Source: CAVUXJ01 sp963814975
GTDB taxonomy: Bacteria > Acidobacteriota > Vicinamibacteria > Vicinamibacterales > CAVVIG01
Direction of reading: 5' to 3'
Length of the DNA stretch: 64,000 bases
NCBI GenBank assembly: GCA_963814975.1
Contig: CAWFFB010000007.1
Location: forward strand, 124,001-188,000
Positions 48,857 to 57,806 of the stretch are shown here, in pieces (positions within the stretch are counted from its first letter, which is position 1; the number at the start of each line of letters is the position of its first letter). Below the pieces are notes generated by a model. The model saw nothing but the letters and a program-made list of their open reading frames with translations. It was not told where the DNA came from and did no database searches. A program made the translations under genes and the position numbers.

Positions 48857-50422
48857 TCACTCCCACTCGATTGTCGACGGCGGCTTCGACGAGATATCGT
48901 AGACGACGCGGTTGATGCCGCGGACTTCGTTGACGATTCTCGACGAGATGGTGGCGAGCAGATCGTGCGGGAGCCGCGCCCAATCCGCCGTCATGCCGTC
49001 CCGGCTCTCGACCGCCCTGACCGCCACGGTGTATTCGTAGGTCCGCTCGTCGCCCATGACGCCGACGCTTTGCACCGGCAGGAGCACGGCAAAACTCTGC
49101 CACAGCCGCTCGTACCAGCCGTGGCGCTTGACCTCCTCTGCCACGACATGATCGGCGCGGCGCAGAAGCGCCAGGCGCGGAGGCGTCACCTCGCCGAGAA
49201 TCCGCACCGCCAGGCCCGGACCCGGAAACGGCTGTCGCACGACGAACTCCTCGTCGAGCCCCAGCTTCCGGCCGACCGCGCGGACTTCGTCCTTGAACAG
49301 CTCGCGCAACGGTTCGACCAGCTTCATGCGCATGCGGTCGGGCAGCCCGCCGACGTTGTGATGGCTCTTGATCAGCGCTGACTGTCCGACAATGGCGACC
49401 GATTCGATCACGTCGGGGTAGAGCGTGCCTTGGGCGAGGAAATCCACGGCGCCGAGCTTCGCCGCCTCCTGCTCGAAGACCTCGATGAACGCAGCGCCGA
49501 TGATCTTGCGCTTCTGCTCGGGGTCCGTGACGCCGGCCAGGCGATCGAGAAACAGGGTCGAGCGGTCGACGAACACCAGCGGGAGCTTCAACCGCTCGAA
49601 GCGCGTGCGGATCTGCTCCGCCTCGCCGAGCCGCAGCACGCCGTTGTCGACGAAGATGCAGGTCAGTTGGTCGCCGATCGCACGGTGCAGGATGAGCGCC
49701 GCCACGGTCGAGTCGACTCCGCCGCTCAGCCCGCAGACAACGCGCCCGCCGCCGACCTGCGTGCGAATCCGCGCCGTCGCTTCCTCGACAAAGGACGCCA
49801 TCGTCCAGTCGCCGGTGCACCCGCAGACGCCGCACGCGAAGTTGCGCAGAATGTCCAGCCCGCTTTCCGTATGCACCACTTCGGGATGAAACAGGAGCGC
49901 GTGGAGCCGCCGGTCGCCATCGGCCATCGCCGCCACCGGCGCGTTCGCGCTCGTTGCCGTCACCGAAAACCCGGGCGGCGGAGCGGCGACGAAATCACCG
50001 TGGCTCGCCCAGACCCTGATCGCTGAGGGGACCCCGGCGAAGAGCGCCGCCGCACCCCCGGCGGGTCCCGGCCCTTCCCTTCCGCCTTCCACTGTCACGA
50101 GCGCATGGCCGAATTCCCGCTGAGGTGCCGGGGCGACTGCGCCGCCAAGTGAAGCCGCCATCAGCTGCATGCCGTAACAGATGCCGAGGACGGGCCGCCC
50201 CAGATCGAAGAGGCCGGGATCGCATTTCGGTGCGCCTGGGTCCGAGACGCTTTTGGGGCCACCCGACAGGATGATTCCGGCTGGATTGCGCACGCGGATC
50301 TTCCCAGCCGGCGTGTCAGGCGCCCAGATTTCCGAATACACCGAGAGCTCGCGCAAACGCCTGGCGATGAGTTGCGTGTACTGCGATCCGAAATCCAGAA
50401 CGATGATGGTTTGGTGGCTCAC
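48857..50422 (-). CDS. guaA: GMP synthase (glutamine-hydrolysing)
   Basis: A 521-residue enzyme that makes GMP from XMP with glutamine and ATP. Class I glutamine amidotransferase domain: IIVLDFGSQYTQLIARRLRE, PVLGICYGMQLMAASLGGAV (nucleophile Cys) and LLFHPEVVHTESGLDILRNF (catalytic His/Glu). ATP pyrophosphatase: CGLSGGVDSTVAALILHRAI (P-loop SGGVDS). C-terminal dimerisation domain: FPGPGLAVRILGEVTPPRLA and VNEVRGINRVVYDISSKPPSTIEWE in pieces. The start is GTG 50422 (VSHQTIIVLDFGSQ). The Gly/Pro-rich insert EGGREGPGPAGGAAALFAG in the amidotransferase domain is longer than usual. Divergent from the beta-propeller gene. Confidence 0.95.
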   Translation of the reverse strand: MSHQTIIVLDFGSQYTQLIARRLRELSVYSEIWAPDTPAGKIRVRNPAGIILSGGPKSVSDPGAPKCDPGLFDLGRPVLGICYGMQLMAASLGGAVAPAPQREFGHALVTVEGGREGPGPAGGAAALFAGVPSAIRVWASHGDFVAAPPPGFSVTATSANAPVAAMADGDRRLHALLFHPEVVHTESGLDILRNFACGVCGCTGDWTMASFVEEATARIRTQVGGGRVVCGLSGGVDSTVAALILHRAIGDQLTCIFVDNGVLRLGEAEQIRTRFERLKLPLVFVDRSTLFLDRLAGVTDPEQKRKIIGAAFIEVFEQEAAKLGAVDFLAQGTLYPDVIESVAIVGQSALIKSHHNVGGLPDRMRMKLVEPLRELFKDEVRAVGRKLGLDEEFVVRQPFPGPGLAVRILGEVTPPRLALLRRADHVVAEEVKRHGWYERLWQSFAVLLPVQSVGVMGDERTYEYTVAVRAVESRDGMTADWARLPHDLLATISSRIVNEVRGINRVVYDISSKPPSTIEWE

Positions 50423-50486
50423 GAAAAGAGGCCTGCGCCGAGACGGTGCCCCGCCCGAAGACAAGAGGCTTGGCGTGATAAAACGC

Positions 50487-50492
50487 TATTAT
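50487..50492 (+). promoter_or_regulatory. Putative -10 (TATTAT), leaderless start at GTG 50499
   Basis: TATTAT (five of six to TATAAT) ends 6 bases before GTG 50499, so the transcript probably starts at the GTG. This supports that start codon over GTG 50475. Confidence 0.45.
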
Positions 50493-50498
50493 AGCGGT

Positions 50499-51689
50499 GT
50501 GGCATCAGCGCGGACCACAATATGTTGTAGTGCACTTGCCCTGACAATGGCCGGGGTCGGTGGTAGCGTCGCGGGACCCCAGCCACCCGAACCACTCGAA
50601 CCGCCGGCGCTCTTCCCCCTTCGACTTGTCCGGACCGTGGCGCTGGCATCTGAGCTCGCCGTCCCGCCGGCGTTCAACGGAGCGCGCGGATATTTCCCGC
50701 TCGAAGGTGATCGCCTCGCTGCCTACGATCTTGACACCGGCGAGGAGCTATGGATGAAGCCGGCGCGCACGCAATCGCGGCCGGCCACCGGCGAGGGTCT
50801 GGTCTTCATCGCCGAGCCCGAGGCACTGGTGGCCCTTCACGAGGCCGATGGTGCGGACGCGTGGCGTCTTGCGCTCACCGAGCGCCTGGCGGCGCCGCTT
50901 GTCTGGGACAACGGCTGGCTGATCGCGGCAACCGCCTCGGGGAGCCTGCTGGTCCTGAGGGGGCTCGACGGCGAGCTGATCTGGCATCGTGATCTTGGTG
51001 CGCCTGTCAGCGCCCCGCCGGCGCTGTCCGCCGACCGGATGTATGCGGCAGCCAAGGACGGCCGGATTGTCGCGCTGCGCATCGACACAGGCGAGCCGAT
51101 CTGGGAACGCCGCATCGGCGGCGTGCCGAGCGAGATGCTCGCGCTCGACGATCGACTCTACGTCGGGTCCGACGACAACTTCCTCTACTGTCTCACGGCC
51201 CGAACCGGTCAAATCGATTGGCGCTGGCGCACCGGAGGCGACGTGGTTGGAACGGCCGTCGTGGACGAGCGCCGCGTCTATTTCGTGTCGTTCGACAACA
51301 TCTTGCGCGCGCTGGATCGCCGGAGCGGGGCCCAGCGATGGAAGCGGCCGCTGCCGTTTCGGCCTCTCACCGGCGCGTTGATGGCGGGCGATACGGTCAT
51401 CGCGACCGGCGTCGCGCCCCCGTTGCGGGCATATCTGACGAAGGACGGCGCCCCGGGCGGCGATGTCGCGCTCGAGGGAGAGATCGCGGCGCCCGCCTAC
51501 ATCTTCACCGGTCCACGCTTGCCGCTGCTCGTCGTGGTCACGCGCAACATAGTCAAGGGCACGATCGTCACGGTTTTTACCCGCGACTTCGAACCGCGGG
51601 TCGTACCGATCGCGCCACTGCCGAATATCGTGCCGATGGCGCCGCCGAAGCCGGGCGACGTGCCAGCAGAGGAATCCCCCGAGCTGTGA
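50499..51689 (+). CDS. PQQ-like (BamB-type) beta-propeller repeat protein
   Basis: About 396 residues. A hydrophobic N-terminal stretch (TTICCSALALTMAGVGGSVA) suggests export. Propeller repeats of the PQQ type follow: YDLDTGEELWMKPARTQSRP, ALHEADGADAWRLALTERLA, LRGLDGELIWHRDLGAPVSA, LRIDTGEPIWERRIGGVPSE, LTARTGQIDWRWRTGGDVVG and LDRRSGAQRWKRPLPFRP. Each has the D/GxW pattern of BamB-like WD40-type blades. It might be an outer-membrane assembly factor or other periplasmic scaffold; no quinoprotein dehydrogenase residues are visible. It is divergent from guaA and has a Pro-rich tail. Confidence 0.8.
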   Translation: MASARTTICCSALALTMAGVGGSVAGPQPPEPLEPPALFPLRLVRTVALASELAVPPAFNGARGYFPLEGDRLAAYDLDTGEELWMKPARTQSRPATGEGLVFIAEPEALVALHEADGADAWRLALTERLAAPLVWDNGWLIAATASGSLLVLRGLDGELIWHRDLGAPVSAPPALSADRMYAAAKDGRIVALRIDTGEPIWERRIGGVPSEMLALDDRLYVGSDDNFLYCLTARTGQIDWRWRTGGDVVGTAVVDERRVYFVSFDNILRALDRRSGAQRWKRPLPFRPLTGALMAGDTVIATGVAPPLRAYLTKDGAPGGDVALEGEIAAPAYIFTGPRLPLLVVVTRNIVKGTIVTVFTRDFEPRVVPIAPLPNIVPMAPPKPGDVPAEESPEL

Positions 51690-51751
51690 ACGGCCGCACG
51701 TCTCAGCTCCGAAGTCTCCGGTCTCATCGCTGAAGTCTGCTCAGCACCACC
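51690..51751. repeat. Short GTCTCAG/GAAGTCT words between convergent genes
   Basis: GTCTCAGCTCCGAAGTCTCC, GGTCTCATCGCTGAAGTCTG (51700-51740): 7-bp-type words with CTGAAGTCT repeats, at the join between the convergent beta-propeller and membrane-protein genes. Confidence 0.45.
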
Positions 51752-52768
51752 CTAACTTGAAGCGTCCACCAGCCCGGGGCTCGAGCGAAGCGGCTCGCGT
51801 TCGTCCGCGCCTTGGAATTCGTCTGCGTGGCGTTTGAACAGCGTCACATAGGCGCCGAGCGCCGTCAGTCCGATGTATTCGAAGACGAGCCCCCGCACCA
51901 GCAGCGCCGCCAGCTGTAACGGAAACACGGCGAGGCCGACGAGCGGCACGAAGGCGATCAGCCCGACGCCGGACCATGCGAGTGCCGAGACCAGAAGCGC
52001 CGCGATCACCATCGCGAGCACAACCATGAAGATCCCCGCGAGCTCGCGAAGTTCCGCGCGCGCGATGCGGGCGACCGATCGGAATGCCGCGGTCAGTCCG
52101 GGAGCGCCGAACGCGATCGCAATCTGCATCAGGAGATAGACGAGATTGACGAACGTGATCCAGACGACGAGCGCACCCGCCGCGAGCGCGGCGACCAGGG
52201 TCCATTCGACGATCAGACCGCGTTCCGCGGCGACCCGGTATCCAAGCACCACGAAGGCCACATAGCCGCCGGCCGAGAAACCGTACCCGAGCATCAGCAG
52301 GAGCCCCAACGCCAGGTAACGGGGGAACAGCCGGCCGCAACCGGCCATGAACCGGGCGAACGTGAACTGGGCGGCCGAACGCAGCGATGCCACAGTGATC
52401 GGCCCTCGCTCGATCGGCCCGGCCGAGGCGTTTCCCGCCACGAGCACCTCGACGGTTCCGCCCTTGACCAGGAACATGAACATGGAGCCACCCAGGAGGA
52501 CGATCGTGAACGCCATGGTGAAGGCCAGAAGCGCCAGCGGCTCCGACATCAGGGCGCTCGAAATGCTCGCCAGGATCTCCCGCAGACTTCCCTGCAGCAG
52601 GTTCGCCAGATCGGCTCCGAGCAGGAGGGCGACCAGGATTGCAGCGCCGATGATGGGCACCGCCAGAAGCACGTGAAAGGTCGTTTGCGCGGCGAACTGG
52701 ATCACCACGGTCTGCCAGTTGGCGGCGGCAACCAGGGCGCCGCGTTTGAGCAGCAGCTTCAGGCCCAA
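51752..52768 (-). CDS. Polytopic membrane protein of unknown function
   Basis: About 338 residues with six or seven hydrophobic segments: VIQFAAQTTFHVLLAVPIIG, AFTMAFTIVLLGGSMFMFLV, ALGLLLMLGYGFSAGGYVAF, VAALAAGALVVWITFVNLVY, IFMVVLAMVIAALLVSALAW and LAVFPLQLAALLVRGLVFEY. I do not recognise the family. It resembles integral-membrane proteins of Acidobacteria that carry a hydrophobic region with FxxxKGGT (FLVKGGTVEVL). TTG 52768 is the best start, as it follows a TATAGT -10 by 10 bases; the open frame extends further up without a good initiation codon. It is divergent from the giant kinase gene. No function can be given. Confidence 0.6.
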   Translation of the reverse strand: MGLKLLLKRGALVAAANWQTVVIQFAAQTTFHVLLAVPIIGAAILVALLLGADLANLLQGSLREILASISSALMSEPLALLAFTMAFTIVLLGGSMFMFLVKGGTVEVLVAGNASAGPIERGPITVASLRSAAQFTFARFMAGCGRLFPRYLALGLLLMLGYGFSAGGYVAFVVLGYRVAAERGLIVEWTLVAALAAGALVVWITFVNLVYLLMQIAIAFGAPGLTAAFRSVARIARAELRELAGIFMVVLAMVIAALLVSALAWSGVGLIAFVPLVGLAVFPLQLAALLVRGLVFEYIGLTALGAYVTLFKRHADEFQGADEREPLRSSPGLVDASS

Positions 52769-52778
52769 ATCAAGTGCA

Positions 52779-52787
52779 ACTATAGCA
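52779..52787 (-). promoter_or_regulatory. Extended -10 (TGCTATAGT) for the membrane-protein gene
   Basis: The minus strand reads TG-C-TATAGT, five of six to the -10 consensus with an extended TG. It ends 10 bases before TTG 52768; a leaderless transcript is likely. Confidence 0.45.
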
Positions 52788-52889
52788 GCCCGACCGTGCC
52801 TGGCGGTCGCGGCAGGCGCGCGATGCGCGCGCCGGCTCACCCGTGTATTCTGGACTCAGGTAGCGCAGGACGCCTGATCCTGCCACTTC

Positions 52890-55800
52890 ATGCCATCAGC
52901 CGGTCGTCTGCCTGCCACGAAGAAGGTCTTTCTGCGCCTCGCCGGCGCCGGCGTGGCGGCCGCCCTGCTCGTCGGCGCCGCCGGACGCGCGCTCGAACGT
53001 GCGCGATTCGGCGCCACAGATCAGGAATCGGTCGCCCGCGTCGAGAAGGAGCTCCGCCAGCGCTTCGATGCCAGCGCCGACACGCTGGGCGTCGTCGCGC
53101 GGGGAGTGTCGGCCTCCCGCGACCTGATTCGCGCCGCACCCCGCGACCCTGCGGCCGCCCGCAACCTCTTCGACGCGCTGACCGCAGCGCTGCCGGCGGA
53201 AGCCGGGCGTCGAACCGGCATCACCGTCTACGAGGGTCAGGCCGGCAGGCCGGTCGCGTGGGCGGGCCGCGTGTCGGACATCCCCAAGGATCGCATCGAC
53301 GGTCCGGCCGCGTTGTTCGTCAGGCCCGGGGCGCTCGGCCCGGGCTTGATTCGTGTCGAGCCGGTCTTCGATGGCGCACGCGCGCCGACGGTTCGGCTGG
53401 GCGCGATTGTCGTCGAGCAGCTGCTCGGGGAAGTACGCACGGCGCCCGGGGCGTCGGACACCTTCGTGCTCTCGACTTCTCTTGTGCCAGTGTCGCTGAG
53501 CACCGGCGTTGGCGTGACGCCGACCCTCTCTCCTTACAGCTTCGTCATCCCCGCGAGCGGCGGGCAACTGCTGGTGGTGGGAGAAGTGGCCCCGGCCGAC
53601 CTGGCGGCCGCGAAACGAAACTGGCGCGGTGGGACGCGCTCCACAATCCTGTCGATCTGCGCCGTCACGATCTTGCTGTGCGCCGGCACCCTCCTCGACG
53701 CGCGCCGTCGAACGCGCGAACGCCGCACGGTCATCATCACCACGGCCGCGATTTTCGCTGGGCTCGTGGCCGCGCGCGTGCTCTTCTGGTTCGCGACAGC
53801 GCCCGCCCAACCTCCGCGGCCACCCACGGCGCCGCTCGATCTTTTCTTGACGGCGTCGTTCTTCGCCGCGCTGGTCTGGACGCTCCTGAACTTGATCGAA
53901 CGCCGCCGGGTGGCACCGCCGAGGATCCGGGTGCTTCCCGACAGCCCGATGATTCTTGCGGGGACCGTCCTGGTCTACGCGGCGGCCGGGGCGATCGACG
54001 CCGCGATCTTGTGGCGGTATCAAGGCTTTCTCCGCGGCGTCGTTGCGCAGGCACCCCTCGATCTCCTGCATTTCTCGCTTCACCCGCTGATCCCGGTGCG
54101 GCTCGTCATGGCGTTCGCGCTCGTGTTACTTCATGCCGCCGTGATCTGGAGCGCAGCCATCATCATCCGCCTCGCCACCGTTGTGTGGCGCCGGCCGCAA
54201 TCGGCCACGCTGACGGCCGCCGCCGTGATCTCCTGGCTCGCTGGGGTGGAAATCGTGGTGGGCCTCGCGCGATGGCTGTCGGCTCCGCAACCGCTCGGGC
54301 CCCTGTTCATCGCCCTGGCGGCGGTCGGCGCGTGCGCCGCTGCGCTGGGCCGGCCGCGGGGCCGCACGCGGCGAGCGTCCCAGGCGGCCCGGCTTGGCGC
54401 GCTGCTGCTGGCCCTGTTGATCCCGGCGGTCGCGATGTATCCCTCGCTCCAGGTCTTCGCGACCGAGGCCAAGGAACGCCTTGTCGCCACCGAGTTCGGT
54501 CCCCAGGCGGCGAGCCAGCGCGAAGACTTCTCCACCCGGCGTCTGCCGGCGACGCTCGATCAGATTGATTCGATGCGGTCGCTTTCCGAATTCGTGGCCA
54601 GCTCCGCCGATATCTCCACGCCGACAACCGATCGGGCGTTTCTCGTGTGGTCGCAGACAGAGCTCGCCCGGTACCGTCTGACCTCGGCCGTCGAGTTGTA
54701 TGGTGCGAACGGACGCCTCGTGAGCCGCTTCGCCCTCAATCTGCCCGAATACACGACGACCGAATATGTGGCGCCGGGCTGCGACTGGGATCTGGTCGAG
54801 GAGGTGTCTCCGTTCGGCTCGACCGAGCGCAACGTCTTGCGCGCGAGCCGTGGCATCTGCGAGAAGGGGCAGCCGGTCGGCGGCATCGTCGTGAGGGCGA
54901 TGCTCGACTACCGCACCCTGCCCGTCATCTCGGCGCAGAGCTCGTACCTCGAATCACTGAGGGGCGATCGCCAGGCGCCCGCTGAAGATGCGCCGGGCCG
55001 AGACGTCGAGTTCGTCCTCTACGGGTGGACCCGGGCGCCGATCTATGCGTCCGGCACACAAGTCTGGGATCTGTCCGACGAGGTGTTCGACCGGATGGTT
55101 CAGGACCGTACGCCATTCTGGACCGCGCTGACGCGAGGCGACGACCTGTTCCGGGTGTATTTCCTCAACGATCGATTCGGCATTTATGCGCTGGCTTATC
55201 CGGTGATCACGTGGTTCGGCCATCTCGTCAATCTTTCGGAGCTCGTCGCGCTGACGCTCCTGCTCTACGCGCTGCTCATCGCCGGTGCGACGGTATTCAA
55301 TGCGCTTGCGTTGCACACACCGATCGGCGGCCGGGCGCTCTTGCGCGAAGTGCGCTCCAGTTTCTATCGGAAGCTCTGGTTGATGTTCGTGGCCGCCGCG
55401 GTCGTCCCGGTGATCGTTCTGGCGATCGCGACGCGCGCGTACTTCGTCACCCAGCTGGGCACGGGCGTCGAAGAAGGCGCCGTGGCCACCGCGACGATCG
55501 CGCAGCGCCTCGTCGAGGACTATGCGACCCTGCAGCAGCAGGGCGCCGGGACGCTCGAGGTGCTCGACGATCAGATCATGGTTCTCGTCAGGAGGGCGAT
55601 CGACCAGGATGTCGATCTGTTCGCAGGCGCGAGCCTGCAGGCGACGAGCCAGCGCGACCTGTACGCGTCCGGACTGCTGGCCACGCGCACTCCGGGAGAG
55701 GTCTATCGTCGCATCGCCGTGGACCGCCTGCCGACCTTCGTCGCCGAAGAGGAAGTGGGCGGGGTGCGGTACCTGATTGCCGCGGCGCCGGTGCGCGCCG

Positions 55801-56828
55801 GCGGCCGGGAGGGCATCGTCACCGTTCCTCAAACGCTGCGCCAGCAGGAGATCGAGAAGCAGATCGACGAGCTCGACCGTCGCGTGGTGTTTGCCTCCGT
55901 ACTCTTCGTGCTGCTCGGCGCCGGGGTCGGCTACTGGATGGCGGAACGCATCGCCGACCCGGTCAGCCGGCTCACGCGCGCGACGCGGCGAATCGCCCGC
56001 GGCGATCTCGACGCCCGGATCGCGGCCACCTCTTCCGATGAGCTGCGGCGGCTCGTCGAGGACTTCAATCAGATGGCCGCCGATCTGCAGCGCCAGCGGA
56101 CCGAGCTCGAGCGCACCCAACGACTCGAAGCGTGGGCCGAGATGGCGCGGCAGGTCGCGCACGACATCAAGAACCCGCTCACGCCCATTCAGCTTTCGGC
56201 CGAGCACGCCCGGCGGATCAACCTGGACTCGGGGGGGCCGCTCTCGCCGGTCCTCGACGAATGCGTGGGCTCGATCCTCACGCAGGTCAAGCTGCTCCGG
56301 CAGATTGCCACGGAGTTCTCGAACTTCGCATCGTCGCCGACCGCGCATCCCGAGCCGACCGACCTGTCCGCCCTGATTGACGAGGTCGTCGGGCCGTATC
56401 GCGCGGGACTGGCCGGACGCATCGCGATTGACGTCCGCTCGGAGCCGGATCTCCCGCCGGTGTCCATCGATCGGACGCTCCTCGCACGGGGCCTGACCAA
56501 TGTGATCGAGAATGCGCTTCACGCGATGCCCGGACGAGGCAGGCTGACGATCACCACGAGCCTCCTCGCCGCAGGCCCCGACGGCACGTCGTCTGTCGTC
56601 ATCGATATCGCCGACACCGGGGTCGGCATGGATCAGGAGGCCCTTGCCAGAATCTTCGAGCCCTATTTCTCGACGAAAGCCACCGGGACCGGTCTGGGCC
56701 TGACGATCGCGAAACGCAACCTGGAGCTCAATGGCGGCACAATCCAGGTCCAGAGTGAACGCAGCGTCGGCACGACGGTCAGGATGGCGATACCGGTTTC
56801 AACACCCGACGCGGGAGAAACCTCATGA
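52890..56828 (+). CDS. Very large NtrY-like sensor histidine kinase
   Basis: A 1312-residue membrane sensor kinase. N-terminal helix (LRLAGAGVAAALLVGAAG), an extracytoplasmic stretch (about 35-245), then a cluster of about eight hydrophobic helices up to residue 520, a second sensory stretch (about 530-770), and two more helices (ELVALTLLLYALLIAGATVF; MFVAAAVVPVIVLAIATRAY). HAMP is near 1020-1070 (RIADPVSRLTRATRRIARGD). Kinase core: EMARQVAHDIKNPLTPIQLS with the phospho-His near residue 1091, DRTLLARGLTNVIENALHAM (N box), VVIDIADTGVGMDQEALARI (G1), FSTKATGTGLGLTIAKRNLE (G2). NtrY family is the best match for the core. No response regulator is adjacent, though a sigma-54 activator is the usual partner. 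Intact. Confidence 0.9.
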   Translation: MPSAGRLPATKKVFLRLAGAGVAAALLVGAAGRALERARFGATDQESVARVEKELRQRFDASADTLGVVARGVSASRDLIRAAPRDPAAARNLFDALTAALPAEAGRRTGITVYEGQAGRPVAWAGRVSDIPKDRIDGPAALFVRPGALGPGLIRVEPVFDGARAPTVRLGAIVVEQLLGEVRTAPGASDTFVLSTSLVPVSLSTGVGVTPTLSPYSFVIPASGGQLLVVGEVAPADLAAAKRNWRGGTRSTILSICAVTILLCAGTLLDARRRTRERRTVIITTAAIFAGLVAARVLFWFATAPAQPPRPPTAPLDLFLTASFFAALVWTLLNLIERRRVAPPRIRVLPDSPMILAGTVLVYAAAGAIDAAILWRYQGFLRGVVAQAPLDLLHFSLHPLIPVRLVMAFALVLLHAAVIWSAAIIIRLATVVWRRPQSATLTAAAVISWLAGVEIVVGLARWLSAPQPLGPLFIALAAVGACAAALGRPRGRTRRASQAARLGALLLALLIPAVAMYPSLQVFATEAKERLVATEFGPQAASQREDFSTRRLPATLDQIDSMRSLSEFVASSADISTPTTDRAFLVWSQTELARYRLTSAVELYGANGRLVSRFALNLPEYTTTEYVAPGCDWDLVEEVSPFGSTERNVLRASRGICEKGQPVGGIVVRAMLDYRTLPVISAQSSYLESLRGDRQAPAEDAPGRDVEFVLYGWTRAPIYASGTQVWDLSDEVFDRMVQDRTPFWTALTRGDDLFRVYFLNDRFGIYALAYPVITWFGHLVNLSELVALTLLLYALLIAGATVFNALALHTPIGGRALLREVRSSFYRKLWLMFVAAAVVPVIVLAIATRAYFVTQLGTGVEEGAVATATIAQRLVEDYATLQQQGAGTLEVLDDQIMVLVRRAIDQDVDLFAGASLQATSQRDLYASGLLATRTPGEVYRRIAVDRLPTFVAEEEVGGVRYLIAAAPVRAGGREGIVTVPQTLRQQEIEKQIDELDRRVVFASVLFVLLGAGVGYWMAERIADPVSRLTRATRRIARGDLDARIAATSSDELRRLVEDFNQMAADLQRQRTELERTQRLEAWAEMARQVAHDIKNPLTPIQLSAEHARRINLDSGGPLSPVLDECVGSILTQVKLLRQIATEFSNFASSPTAHPEPTDLSALIDEVVGPYRAGLAGRIAIDVRSEPDLPPVSIDRTLLARGLTNVIENALHAMPGRGRLTITTSLLAAGPDGTSSVVIDIADTGVGMDQEALARIFEPYFSTKATGTGLGLTIAKRNLELNGGTIQVQSERSVGTTVRMAIPVSTPDAGETS

Positions 56829-56951
56829 ACCTGAGTCCGAAGGCTGCCATCCGATCGGCCTCAGACTGAAACATTGAAGTCTGAGGCTGAGAGTCCAGAT
56901 CAGCCTTGAGCCTTCAGACTTCAGACTTCCGATTTACGTGCATCAGAGGAG
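56829..56951. repeat. Inverted TTCAGAC/GTCTGAG 7-bp words between kinase and pssA
   Basis: CCTCAGACTGAAACATTGAA and GTCTGAGGCTGAGAG on the left face CCTTGAG, CCTTCAGACTTCAGACTTCC on the right (56908-56936); TTCAGAC repeats at 7-bp steps. The gap joins two convergent genes. Confidence 0.65.
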
Positions 56952-57782
56952 TCAGAGCCCGATGCCGTCGCGCGTGGGCGTGGCTGGCGCGACACTCGTC
57001 TCGGCTGGAGCCCGCCCGCCACGATGGCGGAACCGGGTGACCGCCATCCCGATGAACGCCGACGCGAGGTACGCGTATGCCATCGCGACGAGCACAAACC
57101 GGGGATGGGTCGTGATCAGCATGATCGCGCCGGCGATCAGCAGCAGCACGGTGTAGGGACGGCGAATCTGCAGATCGATGGTCTTAAAGCTGCGAAATTT
57201 GATCGTGCTGACCATCAGGACGGCGGGCACCAGCACCATCGCGAGCGCGGTCAGCGCCGCGCGATAGTCCGTCACTCCAGCCGGATAGAAGAACACGGTC
57301 GAGGCCGGAATTGCCGCCGCCGCGGGGCTCGGCATGCCGGCGAAATAACGCTTGTCGCCGCCTCCCTGACTCTGGATGTTGAAGCGCGCGAGACGCATCG
57401 CGGCTGCCGTCACGAAGACGAAGCCCGCCGCCCAGCCGAGCCTCCCGAGCGGGGCAAGCCCCCAGCCAAACGAGAGAATGGCCGGGGCGATGCCAAACGA
57501 GATCACATCGGCGAGCGAATCGAACTGCAGGCCGAAGTCGGTCGACGTGCCGGTCAGCCGCGCAATACGGCCATCGAGCATGTCGAGCACAATCGCAACA
57601 CCGATGAACGGGGCCGCTGTCTCGTACTCGCCGCGCATCGCGTAAACGACGCATGCGTAGCCGCAGAAGAGATTGGCCATGGTGAACAGGCTGGGCAGCA
57701 GCGAAACGCCCCGGCTGAACCGCCGCTGGGGCCGGTCGCTCGAGCGGCTGAGAAATTTGACACGCCTGCGGTCTCGGCTCAT
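56952..57782 (-). CDS. pssA: CDP-diacylglycerol--serine O-phosphatidyltransferase
   Basis: A membrane enzyme of 276 residues that makes phosphatidylserine. The CDP-alcohol phosphatidyltransferase motif D-G-x2-A-R-x8-G-x3-D-x3-D is complete in DMLDGRIARLTGTSTDFGLQ and FDSLADVISF. Several hydrophobic helices follow (FGWGLAPLGRLGWAAGFVFV, AALTALAMVLVPAVLMVSTI, YTVLLLIAGAIMLITT). psd lies directly upstream on the same strand, so the pair converts CDP-DAG through PS to phosphatidylethanolamine. ATG 57782 is preferred; an earlier in-frame start at 57800 is possible. The C-terminus is variable (RAPAETSVAPATPTRDGIGL). Confidence 0.93.
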   Translation of the reverse strand: MSRDRRRVKFLSRSSDRPQRRFSRGVSLLPSLFTMANLFCGYACVVYAMRGEYETAAPFIGVAIVLDMLDGRIARLTGTSTDFGLQFDSLADVISFGIAPAILSFGWGLAPLGRLGWAAGFVFVTAAAMRLARFNIQSQGGGDKRYFAGMPSPAAAAIPASTVFFYPAGVTDYRAALTALAMVLVPAVLMVSTIKFRSFKTIDLQIRRPYTVLLLIAGAIMLITTHPRFVLVAMAYAYLASAFIGMAVTRFRHRGGRAPAETSVAPATPTRDGIGL

Positions 57783-57806
57783 CGTCGGTCCAGTCCCCAA
57801 TCCGGC

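Noticed and set aside
52673..54568. Alternative plus-strand frame of 631 codons over the kinase N-terminus
   Set aside because: Arg-rich translation in another frame of the kinase gene; the kinase frame is continuous and has helices and conserved kinase motifs.
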